A program made the translations under genes and the position numbers. The notes beneath the pieces were generated by a model, which saw nothing but the letters and a program-made list of their open reading frames with translations, did no database searches and was not told the origin of the DNA. This document shows, piece by piece, positions 1 through 9,042 of a stretch of DNA of 64,000 bases; position 1 is the first letter of the stretch, and every line of letters begins with the position of its first letter. The stretch comes from Sphingomonas sp. DG1-23 (GTDB lineage: Bacteria > Pseudomonadota > Alphaproteobacteria > Sphingomonadales > Sphingomonadaceae): contig NZ_JAVAMA010000010.1 of the NCBI RefSeq assembly GCF_030730875.1, positions 1-64,000 of the forward strand, given 5' to 3'.

Positions 1-826
1 GGAACGCTTCTTGGTCACCGCTGTGCGGGGTGGCAGTGAGTAACAGCAAGTGGCGCGTGGCGTCTTGGGCCAGTTCGCGCAGCATCGCGTAACGCTGCTG
101 CGTCCCTCCTTGCCCGCCGCCGACGCAGCTATGCGCTTCATCGACGATGACGAAGGAGGGACAGGATCGAACGAACTCCGCGCGGCGCCCTTCTGCCTTG
201 ATATAATCCAGGCTGACGACCGTTGCAGGGTAGGCGGAGAAGATACTCTCGGAGACGGCCAACCCTCGTTCCAGGGCGCGCGCTCGCGCCGACGTGACGG
301 CGACTGCGTCGATGTCGAACTTGGTGCCTAGCTCCTCCACCCACTGCTCGACGAGGTGCGGCGGGCACAGCACGGTGAAGCGATCGGCTTCGCTGCGATC
401 CATCATTTCACGCAAGATCATGCCTGCCTCGACCGTCTTGCCGATCCCGACATCGTCGGCGATCAGCAGGCGCTTCACGTCCTGGCGCAACGCCATCAAC
501 AGCGGCACGAGTTGATAAGCGCGCGGTTCGACACCCAGATGCGCGGCGCTTCGGAAAGGCCCCGCGCCGCGGCGCAGCGACAATCTAAGGCCATCGGCGA
601 GCAGTTGGGCTGCCTCCTGGGTATCGACCTGCTCTGCAGTAGGCGCCGCGAACGACGCGCTGGCCATAGGCACGGCTTCGAGCGCGGGGGCAAAGGTGAT
701 TGCATCTTCTTCGGATCCGGACAGCGGCCGAACCCGCACCACCCCTTCGGCCGGTTTGCCTAGCACAATCCACTCCCGGCCTCGCGCTGTGACGAGATCG
801 CCGGCCTGCAATTGCGCTGGGCTCAT
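1..826 (-). CDS. SNF2/RapA-type helicase of a defence module, C-terminus cut by window edge
   Basis: 275 residues from the start codon are visible and the frame is open to the window edge. After a short N-terminal domain (about residues 1-95) an SNF2-type ATPase begins. Motif I reads ADDVGIGKT, the Walker B box is VDEAH, and motif III is LLTATPHSG. The DDVGIGKT form of motif I is typical of DrmD-like and RapA-like proteins rather than chromatin-type SNF2 enzymes (ADEMGLGKT). The start is fixed by a 4-bp ATGA overlap with the stop of the preceding large helicase, so the two are translationally coupled. In class 1 DISARM the SNF2 protein is DrmD. That role here is inference, because the nuclease and methyltransferase genes that would confirm it would lie outside the window. 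Confidence 0.85.
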   Translation of the reverse strand, partial: MSPAQLQAGDLVTARGREWIVLGKPAEGVVRVRPLSGSEEDAITFAPALEAVPMASASFAAPTAEQVDTQEAAQLLADGLRLSLRRGAGPFRSAAHLGVEPRAYQLVPLLMALRQDVKRLLIADDVGIGKTVEAGMILREMMDRSEADRFTVLCPPHLVEQWVEELGTKFDIDAVAVTSARARALERGLAVSESIFSAYPATVVSLDYIKAEGRRAEFVRSCPSFVIVDEAHSCVGGGQGGTQQRYAMLRELAQDATRHLLLLTATPHSGDQEAF

Positions 827-3800
827 GCGGTCACTCCAAGTGCGTCAGCCAGCGGCTGCGGCATAGCTGCTGGCGGGGAAGCGGGTAGTTCGATCAGGTC
901 GCGTCCCAAGTCCTGGCAGCGTTCGATTAGTGAGGGGGGTGGCGGCGATGTCACGGCCATCACCATCAGATCCGGCCAGCACAATGGATAGGTCGCGCCA
1001 TCAATCGCCTCGACCGACGGCGAGGGAGCACCCCAGCCAGCCAGTGCCTCGGCCCAAGGCTCTGCATCCAAGTGCGAGTCTGTCTCAGCCCCACATCGGG
1101 AAAGATGGTCGAGAACGCTCAGCACCTCGACATCCCGGCGGTCGATGTGCGCGTGGTCGGGCTGGTTGTAGTAGGACAACAAACACCGGTAACAGCCCGC
1201 AACACAAGGGTCCTTATCGGGATTATCGCCAAGCACACCGTCGGTCCGGTGAAGGTGCATCAACTCAATCGCAACATCAGCCAGGCGTCGCCAGCGGCCG
1301 GCATTCTCCATCAATCGCTTGAGCACTCCCGCGCCCCCTTCGGACGCCTCGTAGAGCAGCAACGATCTGCGGTCATCGCGCGTCGGCAGCGGTTCGCCTA
1401 GCAGCTCGCCGGCGTCGAGCACGTGTTCCGCCTCGATCGCGCGGACCAGCGCATGTTGCAGCGTGGCCATCTGCTCGTTGGAGAGGTTCAGGTCGGGATT
1501 GAAGCGGACGAGCAGCGCGTTCTTGGTGTCCTCCACCATCGGCACGATCGTCTGGCGTCGGGTGCCCCTGACCGGATCTGCGCCCTCTTCCTCGCCCCTC
1601 GCCTCGTTTTTCAGCCAGCGGCCCGAAACCGTGTCGATGTCGAAGCCGATTGCCTCCTTCTCGGCACGGCGTCGCAAGCCCAGGTTCACGCGGGACAGTC
1701 GAGTCTGCGGCCCATAGCGAGCCTCAAGCAGCGGAACCTCGTCCGCCCACAGTGACAGCCGCTGCTCACCGGCGCGGCTTTCACGCCAGCGGAACACCGT
1801 TCGAATTTCGAACCCCCGGCGCTGGCGATCCTCGTCGTTGGCGGTGATCCGCGCACTCGGCTGCGCGTCAACATTCTCGATCCGGAACAGCTCGGCGATC
1901 TGGCCGTCAGCGGTCAAAGGCTCGCTGCACACCATGCAACGCTCCTGCGTCTTTTCTTCATGAGCTGCGCCGCAATTCTGGCAGCAGTTGAAGATCTGCG
2001 TCGCAAGCCGCTGCTGCTCGTCAAGTGACCCAGAGGCCAACTTCGCGCGGTGACAGCGATACGCCTTGCCCTCATGATACACGAGCGCGTTCGGTCCAAA
2101 TTCCGCGATTGCAAGGAAGCGGGGACGCTGCAGCACAGCCGACACCTTCTCCTGATCTATAAAGGCGTAAAGCGGCAAGCGCGGAAAATTGTAGCCTGGG
2201 AGAAAGCCCTCGGTCGCAAGATAGCGATAGGTGTAGAAATCCGATCCTGACGAACTGGTGCCCGTTTCGAGCAACTGCACCTGCCGATCAGCTGCTAGGT
2301 AGCGACTGCGGGCGTCAGCGCGGTCCTTGGCCGACAGGCCAGCGCGTTGCGCAATGGCATTAGCCGCCTGCCGCTCATCCACTGCGGATTTATACAGCGT
2401 GCGCCATCGTTCGAAGGCCTGCTCGAAGGCCGCCCCGGCGGCGCGCCAGCGCGTCTCAACCAGCGCGACTGGATCTGCGAGCTCCTCCGGCCTCTCGTCC
2501 GGTAGCGCCGAAAGCACGATAGCAACGGCGCGTGCGCGTGCCGCCGTATCCTCCGTTGCTGCAGAAAGTGCGGGCCGCAGACGTTCCGCGACGGGGTGAC
2601 CGTCCGTATCCATCTGGAGATTGTCCGGAATGGCCGTCCCGATTGGCTCGCTCACACTGGCCATCCACTCGGCGTGGATATGGCTTGCTAGCAAGTCGGC
2701 GTTCACCAGATCGATCGCGGGCGGCTTGACAATACCGGCGACGAGCGCTTGGCGGCGCTGGAAGTAATATTGATCGTGCGGGCTCTGCGCCGCACAGTAA
2801 GTAATCACCAGCGCGGCTTGCCCGCTACGGCCGGCGCGGCCCGCGCGTTGCGCATAATTGGCTGGTGTCGGGGGCGCATTTCGCAGGAACACCAGATTGA
2901 GCTGGGAGATATCTACGCCCAGCTCCATGGTGGGCGAACAGAACAGCAAGGGAAGGAAATCGCTCCGCTCGCCACGCTGCTCCATATCCGTCCGCTCGTC
3001 CGCGATCCGCTTGCGATCAGTTTCGCCGAACCGGAAGCGATCCTCACGCCATTGACGCATTTTCGCATCGACCTGGGCCGTATGCTCGCGCCCCTCGAAT
3101 GCAAAAGGCAGCCGCCCCTTTTCGCCCAGTCGCTCCGCGACATCGGCATAGAGGCCGCTGAAGAAGCGGTTGTCCTGTCCCGGCTTAGCCTCACCACCGC
3201 CCGCGTGCAGGCGGATTGCCCCAGGGGCTAGGCGCCACCCGCCCTGTTCGACCCGACGAACAATTTGATGGGCCTCGGCTGCCTCCAGCATCGCTTGGAT
3301 CAACGGTTCGCGCTCTTTCGCCGGAACACCGCCCAACGCCTTGTCCAAAGTGCGGCCGATCGCACTTTGCGCTGATGCCTTGATCGTGCCAAGCTCGACG
3401 CGACCGTCCGGCTTGCCCACCACCAATGTACCGCGCCGCGCCAGATCGCGCTCTTCTTCTTCGCGCGTGATCGACCAGGGCGCCTTGAGATGCTCGCGCG
3501 ATCGTTGCGACACCTGCTCAAGCGCTGTGCGATCGAGCGCATCGACTTGGATCGCCAGCCCTTGCCGCATGGTGCCAAACAGGCAGCGGAACAGCTCCGC
3601 GCGCTTTTCAGGCGTTGCGCCGGCGAGGTGGGGATTGCCTGCGCACTCCTCATCATCCGCGGCCAGCATCTCGACGCCGGGATAGCGCACGTCGATCAGT
3701 GCTAACTGGTCAAGATTGGGATTTGTGTAGCGCCAGCCGCGGCGCAGGTCATTCCAGAGCCGATGGGCAAGCACCTGATTGATCGTGCGCTTGGCTTCGT

Positions 3801-5961
3801 CAAATGCCGCGAAGCCTTTCGCGTCTGGCTTCGCCATCCACTCTTCACGCCGCGTTACAAGCTCCGGGTCGAATCCGAGGGCGCGGCGTAGCGCATCGCC
3901 GAACTGTTCGTGACTGAGTCCTTCTTCTCCAGCTAGCCGAACGGCACGAAGCATCGCCGCACGCAGCAATGTGACGAAGACAAAGTCGTTAAAGTGACCG
4001 GACTGAAGCGCGGCATCCTGGCGATTGTCGGTAAATCCAAGCAATTTGCGGCGATGCCGGTCATCAGGCGCGTTCGTTTGCTCCATCCAGTCGAGTGCCG
4101 AGATCGTGATCAGCGTGGTCGCGGAGCTGCGCCCTTCGGCCGACAGGCTGGCGAGCTTGTTGATATCACGAGCCTGCGGAGCCGGCTGGTAAAGGCAGTG
4201 CGGACAGAAGCGGAAACGGCCGGCGAAGAACCAGGCGGTCAGCCCCTCCTGCAAGTGCTGCCCGTCCGCACCCAGGTTCAGGCGCTGCCCTTCGTGCTTA
4301 CCACGATGGCTGCTTTTTAGGCGGCGGCCTTTCGCCGCCTCCTCGATCCAGTCGTCGGGATAGCAATCGACATCGCCGGTAAAGGCGAGATCTCCAGTCG
4401 CGTCGGGGACAAGGAAGCCATGAAGCGTCCCATCATGGTCGGCTTCGTCCTTCGCCGTCTGATCGATGGAACGCGCGATCACCCGGCCAGATCGTTCGAG
4501 CGAAACGCTATGCACTTCTTGACCGCATTGTCGGCAGAAGAAGAGAGGATACAGCCGTGCTTCCGGCTTCTCCCGATCGAACTGCTCGGCGGCGAGCCGA
4601 ACACGGCGAGCGCCGGCCGGCTCCAAGGTCGCATGTGCGTGACCGGCACCGGCAAGAAAGCGATGCAGCTTGAACGCCATGAAGGCACTGGCACTTCCAT
4701 CGGCGACTGTGCTCATTGCTACCAGTCGCTCCTGCAAAGCGGTGGCGCACTCGCCCGCGCCCAAGCCAGTATCTTTCGCAAGCGCCTCCGCTGCGTTGGT
4801 CAATGTGCGGGGCGTAGCGCGTTCTAGTGTCTCGCCCGCGTTGAGCCCGATGTTCAACTCGATCCACACCGCCAGCGCGTCGCTGCGCCAGTCAGTCGCG
4901 GCGGCAGGTTGCTGCACCGCGCTGCTCAACGCCGTCAAAAACGACGCTTCACCGCCATGCCACTCGGTTGCGCGGTCCAGTGTCTCGGTAATGACATCGT
5001 CCGGGGAGACGGCGCTGCCGAACAAGGTGGTGCCGACGCGCGCAACGGTCTTGCGCCCGCCATCCGTTTCCCCCGACGACATGGTTGCCGACGTGCCGAT
5101 GCATAGCATGTCGGGCGATCCCATGCGCTCACGCACCCGTCGGACCAGCATCGCGACATCCGCGCCCTGGCGGCCGCGATAGGTGTGCAGTTCGTCGAGC
5201 ACGAGGAACTCAAGCCCCGCCATGTTGGCAATCACTTGCCGATCAAGCTGATCTTGCCGGGTCATCAGCAACTCGAGCATCATGAAGTTGGTGAGGATGA
5301 TGTCAGGCGGATTGTTCGCCACCTTCTGACGGTCGCCATCACCCTCTTGGCCCGTATACCTCGCAAAGGTAGGCTTGAGATGATCCGGCAGCCCGCTTGC
5401 TTCGACGAACTTGTCCAATTCTTCGAGCTGAGAATTCGCCAGCGCGTTCATCGGGTAGATAATGACGGCGCGCGTCCGCCGCGTCTCGCCCGCGCGGCGC
5501 GCCTGCAGCACGCGATCAACGATTGGCACGAAGAAGCACAGAGATTTCCCGGAGCCAGTGCCAGTGGTGACGATGTAGTTCTTCGCCTGCTTTGCCTTGT
5601 GGAAAGCCTGCTCCTGATGACGGTGCAACGTGATAACCGCGCGCGGCGTGCCTAACGAGAACACATCGGCCAAGGCTGGGTCAGCGACGCCGTCGCTTAC
5701 CAAGCCTGCTACCGAGCCCCCGGAACGATAGCGCGGGTTGAGCCCGATTAGCGGCTCGGGCCAGAATACTCCGCTGTCATAAATAGCATTGATCTGCGCG
5801 TTCAGGTCCGAACTGCGAATGTCGGTAAATGACCGAGCAAAGCTTTCGTAACGCTGAATTAGATCGGCATCGAGATCGAAGACGTTCATGAAGGTCTCTT
5901 GGAGAAGAGAGAGGCTGGCCGCCCATCCGTTCCGTCGCTCCACCTCTTCAAGTGGATGCAT
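823..5961 (-). CDS. Large DEAD-box helicase with DUF1998 (YprA/MrfA family; DISARM/Druantia/ARMADA-related)
   Basis: Protein of 1712 residues. Visible motifs, in order: Walker A GTGSGKS (about 134-140), Walker B DELH (about 256-259), SAT box in GTSATMSSG (about 289-297), and C-terminal helicase motifs ELGVDIS and QRAGRAGRSG (about 1020-1046). Near residue 1325 there is a CCQNC...CMVC zinc-binding pair. Near 1585-1600 comes the DUF1998/MZB signature CVAGCYRCLLSYYNQ. Bacillus MrfA (YprA) and the defence proteins DruE and DrmA/DrmB share these parts. The long middle region and total length resemble DruE or a DrmA+DrmB-like single chain more than housekeeping MrfA (about 750 residues). An alternative start at 5889 (MNVFDLDADL) matches the usual family N-terminus better. 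No methyltransferase or PLD nuclease is visible, so the exact system is open. Confidence 0.85.
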   Translation of the reverse strand: MHPLEEVERRNGWAASLSLLQETFMNVFDLDADLIQRYESFARSFTDIRSSDLNAQINAIYDSGVFWPEPLIGLNPRYRSGGSVAGLVSDGVADPALADVFSLGTPRAVITLHRHQEQAFHKAKQAKNYIVTTGTGSGKSLCFFVPIVDRVLQARRAGETRRTRAVIIYPMNALANSQLEELDKFVEASGLPDHLKPTFARYTGQEGDGDRQKVANNPPDIILTNFMMLELLMTRQDQLDRQVIANMAGLEFLVLDELHTYRGRQGADVAMLVRRVRERMGSPDMLCIGTSATMSSGETDGGRKTVARVGTTLFGSAVSPDDVITETLDRATEWHGGEASFLTALSSAVQQPAAATDWRSDALAVWIELNIGLNAGETLERATPRTLTNAAEALAKDTGLGAGECATALQERLVAMSTVADGSASAFMAFKLHRFLAGAGHAHATLEPAGARRVRLAAEQFDREKPEARLYPLFFCRQCGQEVHSVSLERSGRVIARSIDQTAKDEADHDGTLHGFLVPDATGDLAFTGDVDCYPDDWIEEAAKGRRLKSSHRGKHEGQRLNLGADGQHLQEGLTAWFFAGRFRFCPHCLYQPAPQARDINKLASLSAEGRSSATTLITISALDWMEQTNAPDDRHRRKLLGFTDNRQDAALQSGHFNDFVFVTLLRAAMLRAVRLAGEEGLSHEQFGDALRRALGFDPELVTRREEWMAKPDAKGFAAFDEAKRTINQVLAHRLWNDLRRGWRYTNPNLDQLALIDVRYPGVEMLAADDEECAGNPHLAGATPEKRAELFRCLFGTMRQGLAIQVDALDRTALEQVSQRSREHLKAPWSITREEEERDLARRGTLVVGKPDGRVELGTIKASAQSAIGRTLDKALGGVPAKEREPLIQAMLEAAEAHQIVRRVEQGGWRLAPGAIRLHAGGGEAKPGQDNRFFSGLYADVAERLGEKGRLPFAFEGREHTAQVDAKMRQWREDRFRFGETDRKRIADERTDMEQRGERSDFLPLLFCSPTMELGVDISQLNLVFLRNAPPTPANYAQRAGRAGRSGQAALVITYCAAQSPHDQYYFQRRQALVAGIVKPPAIDLVNADLLASHIHAEWMASVSEPIGTAIPDNLQMDTDGHPVAERLRPALSAATEDTAARARAVAIVLSALPDERPEELADPVALVETRWRAAGAAFEQAFERWRTLYKSAVDERQAANAIAQRAGLSAKDRADARSRYLAADRQVQLLETGTSSSGSDFYTYRYLATEGFLPGYNFPRLPLYAFIDQEKVSAVLQRPRFLAIAEFGPNALVYHEGKAYRCHRAKLASGSLDEQQRLATQIFNCCQNCGAAHEEKTQERCMVCSEPLTADGQIAELFRIENVDAQPSARITANDEDRQRRGFEIRTVFRWRESRAGEQRLSLWADEVPLLEARYGPQTRLSRVNLGLRRRAEKEAIGFDIDTVSGRWLKNEARGEEEGADPVRGTRRQTIVPMVEDTKNALLVRFNPDLNLSNEQMATLQHALVRAIEAEHVLDAGELLGEPLPTRDDRRSLLLYEASEGGAGVLKRLMENAGRWRRLADVAIELMHLHRTDGVLGDNPDKDPCVAGCYRCLLSYYNQPDHAHIDRRDVEVLSVLDHLSRCGAETDSHLDAEPWAEALAGWGAPSPSVEAIDGATYPLCWPDLMVMAVTSPPPPSLIERCQDLGRDLIELPASPPAAMPQPLADALGVTA

Positions 5962-6424
5962 GTGCTATTCTTCACTTTAGCCCCCGGGTATGGTGATGCC
6001 TCGCACAACCGCTAAGGTCACAGCATGCAGTGGTATCAGCTGAGCGTAAAGCGCCGAAAACGCCTATATTAGTCTAGATCTCTCTCTAGAGCCCGCGCCC
6101 GTTTTGCAGCCGACCCACGTCCCGCGTAGCGGCGGCCTCGGAAAAGCGCTCGAAAGGCTCAGTATGGCATTAAGGGGGGGGGCATAGAGGACGCTTACGT
6201 TAGGCTGGAAGGGGCGTTCAGAATGATTTGGGAGAGTACTCTCAGTATCATCACCACTTTCGGAAAGCATGCCCCCGCCCCTGAACAAGATAGATGGAAC
6301 CGCTCTGGGAGAGCGCGGGCCTTTCTGCACCACGTCCCCCCCCCTTTGTCAGTTTTGGCAGTTGCCGAAGACAGGCTGGGATATTGATCCTGACGACCGT
6401 GACGTCCCCACGTCAGTGGAGCCG
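5962..6424. other. 463-bp gene-poor stretch between helicase operon and integrase
   Basis: I see no convincing gene here; open frames are short and lack family motifs. It should hold the helicase promoter, but no clear -35/-10 pair stands out. A perfect inverted repeat TGACGT-cccc-ACGTCA lies at 6400-6415, ten bases beyond the integrase stop, with runs of eight or nine G or C nearby (about 6173-6181 and 6339-6347). The stretch looks more AT-rich and less codon-like than the flanking chromosome. Confidence 0.5.
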
Positions 6425-7621
6425 CTACGAAAACGGGCCATCCCGGAGCTCGTCGAGATGGTGGCTCCACCACTGCGCCATCTGTACCCGCTCGGCCCAG
6501 TGCTTCCCGCGATGGTACACGCCGCGCACTGCATTTCCGTCCCTGTGGGCGAGCGCGCGCTCGATCGCGTCGGGACTCCACCTGCCGGATTCGTTGAGAA
6601 GCGTGCTGGCCATTGCCCGAAAGCCATGCGCGGTCATTTCCGCGCCCGTGTAGCCGATCCGCCGAAGGGCGGCATTCACGGTGTTCTCCGACATTGGGCG
6701 GTTACCCGGATAAAGCGACGAAAAAACATAACGCTGCCCGCCACTCAGCGCTTCGGCCGATCGCAGGAGGCCTACCGCTTGGGTCGATAGCGGAACGACA
6801 TGCGGATCACGCATTTTCATCTTCTCCGCCGGTATCGTCCATATTGCCCCGTCCAAGTCGAACTCAGTCCATTCCGCCTGGCGCAGCTCTCCCGGACGGA
6901 CGAACACGTGCGGGGTCAGCTTCAGGGCGATGCAGGTCAGCGGCTGGCCCTGATAGCCTTCTATTGCCCGCAGCAGCTCACCCACAGCAGCGGCTTCGAG
7001 TATTGCGCTGTGATGCTTCACCTTCGGAGCCGCGAGCGCGCCACGCAGCAGCGCGGTGGGATCACTCTCCGCACGCGAGGTGGCTACGGCATACCGGAAT
7101 ATCCGGCTGGCCAGCGATCTCATCCGGCGGGCTGTCTCGAGATGGCCCTTCGCTTCCACCTTCTGAAGCGTTGATAGCAATTCCGCCGGCTTGATCTCCG
7201 CCACCGGGCGCGAACCCAGATCCTTGTCGATCAACGAGTACAGCCAGCGCGACTTCCCGATTGTAACGGCCGCTCGGCCTTCACGGGCAATCTTGTCGAG
7301 ATATTCCTCCGCCACCGTCCTGAAGGTGTTCCCGGCTGCCTCGCGCCGGGCGTCGTTGGCTGCTTTCTTGGCAGCGGCAGGATCGATCCCATCAGCCAGT
7401 TTGCTACGCGCTTCATCGCGCCGCTTGCGCGCCTCCTTCAGGGAGACATCGGGGTAGGTGCCTAGGCCCAGCTTCTTCTCCTTGCCGTCGACCCGGTATT
7501 TCAAGCGCCAGAGCTTTCCCCCGCTCGGCTGCAGCAGGAGGAAGAGTCCCCGCTCATCGAACAGTTTGATTGGCTTGGGGCCATGTTTGGCTTGGCGGAT
7601 GGCGGTGTCTGTCAGGGGCAT
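6425..7621 (-). CDS. int: Tyrosine recombinase, P4-type integrase
   Basis: 398 residues from the ATG at 7621, where the normal family N-terminus (MPLTDTAIRQAK) begins; upstream in-frame codons are not needed. The N-terminal DUF4102 arm-binding domain (about 1-85, with SGGKLWRLKYR) is followed by the SAM-like core-binding domain. The catalytic domain has Arg in VRPGELRQAEW, HGFRAMASTLLNE (His-x-x-Arg box) and a C-terminal HRDGNAVRGVYHRG segment carrying the nucleophile Tyr. Such enzymes insert islands at the 3' ends of tRNA genes. Here tRNA-Leu(CAG) ends 166 bp upstream in the same orientation, the usual arrangement. The integrase therefore probably mobilised the adjacent helicase genes. Confidence 0.93.
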   Translation of the reverse strand: MPLTDTAIRQAKHGPKPIKLFDERGLFLLLQPSGGKLWRLKYRVDGKEKKLGLGTYPDVSLKEARKRRDEARSKLADGIDPAAAKKAANDARREAAGNTFRTVAEEYLDKIAREGRAAVTIGKSRWLYSLIDKDLGSRPVAEIKPAELLSTLQKVEAKGHLETARRMRSLASRIFRYAVATSRAESDPTALLRGALAAPKVKHHSAILEAAAVGELLRAIEGYQGQPLTCIALKLTPHVFVRPGELRQAEWTEFDLDGAIWTIPAEKMKMRDPHVVPLSTQAVGLLRSAEALSGGQRYVFSSLYPGNRPMSENTVNAALRRIGYTGAEMTAHGFRAMASTLLNESGRWSPDAIERALAHRDGNAVRGVYHRGKHWAERVQMAQWWSHHLDELRDGPFS

Positions 7622-7623
7622 TG

Positions 7624-7674
7624 TGGGGGCCACGATTCGGAGCGTTAGATATGTGGCCCCCAGCATGGCCCCCA
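7624..7674. repeat. Three copies of the 9-mer TGGCCCCCA before the integrase gene
   Basis: TGGCCCCCA occurs on the + strand at 7654-7662 and 7666-7674 (12 bp apart) and on the - strand at 7624-7632. The cluster lies between the integrase start and the tRNA 3' end. Repeats in this position are commonly arm-type binding sites for P4-type integrases or sites for an excisionase, and they may also regulate the int promoter. The repeats are directly visible; the role is inference. Confidence 0.5.
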
Positions 7675-7787
7675 TTTCCGCCCGGATGTGGGCGAACAAC
7701 GGCGATCAGTCCCGGCTGAGCCGGTGCAGTTTTTCGCAGATTTCCGTGGGTTTCGCAACTGTTGGCGGTCAAGTGCGAACAGGAAAA

Positions 7788-7874
7788 TGGTGCCCAGAAG
7801 AGGACTCGAACCTCCACGCCCTTGCGAGCGCCAGCACCTGAAGCTGGTGCGTCTACCAATTCCGCCATCTGGGC
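7788..7874 (-). tRNA. tRNA-Leu (anticodon CAG), likely attachment site of the island
   Basis: An 87-nt class II tRNA can be folded. The acceptor stem is GCCCAGA with TCTGGGC, followed by discriminator A and an encoded CCA. The D-loop contains GGTAGAC, the anticodon loop is TTCAGGT (anticodon CAG), there is a long variable arm, and the T-loop is GTTCGAGTC. The 3' end faces the integrase gene, so the last bases of the tRNA are the predicted att core. No recognisable intrinsic terminator follows, as expected if foreign DNA was inserted at the 3' end. Confidence 0.95.
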
Positions 7875-8038
7875 ACGGGGTAGGCGGCGCGCTCTATTGG
7901 AGGGTCGGGCGGCTGTCAACAGCGCGTCGACGCCAGGATCCATATCGTGCGCATCGCCCGGCCCGTCGCCCGCATGGCTTGCCGTTTGCGTAGCCACGCG
8001 GCATGGGGTGCGGCTCGCACGAGGCTCAAGAGGCAGGC

Positions 8039-8977
8039 ATGAAGGACAGGCTGGTAACGCTGATCGGCGGCGGCGGATTTCTGGGACGCTATGTCGCACA
8101 GGAGCTCTTCCGCACGGGCGCACGGGTGCGAATCGCGCAGAAGCGACCGCGCGACGCGTGGTTCCTCAAGCCGCTGGGCGGGCTCGGCCAGACCCAGTTC
8201 GCCGCGGCCGATGTGACTCGCCCGGACACCGTGGCGCGCGCGATCGACGGATCGGATCTGGTGGTCAATCTCGCCGGTACCTTCGGCAGCGCGATGGCGA
8301 AAGTGCATGTCGACGGCGCGCGCAACGTCGCCGAGGCAGCGCGGCGCAGCGGTGTCGCGGCGCTGGTCCACCTCTCCGCACTCGGCGCCAGCCTCGATTC
8401 GCCGGCTGCCTATGGCCGCTCCAAGGCACAAGGCGAGGCCGCGGTGCGCGACGCCTTCCCGAATGCGACGATCCTGCGCCCCTCGGTGCTGTTCGGCCGC
8501 GAGGACGCGTTCGTGAACCGTTTTGCCGCAATGATCGCGGCAGCACCGGTGGTGCCGGTGCTGCGCGCGGAGGCGCGCTTCCAGCCCGCTTATGTAACCG
8601 ATGTCGCCGTCGCCGCGGTCAAGGCGTTGGCCGACCCCGCATTGCATGGCGGCCACGCCTACGAACTGGGCGGCCCCGACATCCTCACGATGCGCGCGCT
8701 CCATCACTGGATCGCCGATGCGATCGGTCGCGATGCGCGATTCGTCGAGCTGCCCGATGCTTTGGGCAGCCTCGTCGCGATGCTCGGCGCGCTGCCCGGC
8801 GCACCGATCACCAGCGACCAGTGGCGGATGCTCCAGCAGGACAATGTCGTCCATGCCGGCGCCGAAGGCTTCGCGCAGTTCCATATCACCCCGACCCCGC
8901 TCGCCACCGTGGCGCCTGGCTGGCTGGTGCGCTTTCGTCGTCATGGCCGGTTCGGTCAGCTCGGCGCGGCCGCCTGA
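8039..8977 (+). CDS. NDUFA9-like NAD(P)-binding epimerase/reductase
   Basis: 312-residue short-chain dehydrogenase/epimerase-type protein. The Rossmann motif GGGGFLGRYVAQEL lies near the N-terminus, and VVNLAGTFG and HLSALGA segments follow. The active-site-like YGRSKAQGE matches the YxxxK of atypical SDRs. The family relates to the NDUFA9 subunit of respiratory complex I and is usually annotated as complex I NDUFA9 subunit family protein in alphaproteobacteria. The substrate is unknown. The start at 8039 follows GAGGCAGGC. uppP lies 65 bp downstream in the same orientation, a common pairing that suggests co-transcription. Confidence 0.85.
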   Translation: MKDRLVTLIGGGGFLGRYVAQELFRTGARVRIAQKRPRDAWFLKPLGGLGQTQFAAADVTRPDTVARAIDGSDLVVNLAGTFGSAMAKVHVDGARNVAEAARRSGVAALVHLSALGASLDSPAAYGRSKAQGEAAVRDAFPNATILRPSVLFGREDAFVNRFAAMIAAAPVVPVLRAEARFQPAYVTDVAVAAVKALADPALHGGHAYELGGPDILTMRALHHWIADAIGRDARFVELPDALGSLVAMLGALPGAPITSDQWRMLQQDNVVHAGAEGFAQFHITPTPLATVAPGWLVRFRRHGRFGQLGAAA

Positions 8978-9042
8978 CGCGACCCAGCATGACCCGGTGC
9001 GCCGGCCCCGCGCCGGCTGCCGCCTGACCGAGAGGCTTGCCC

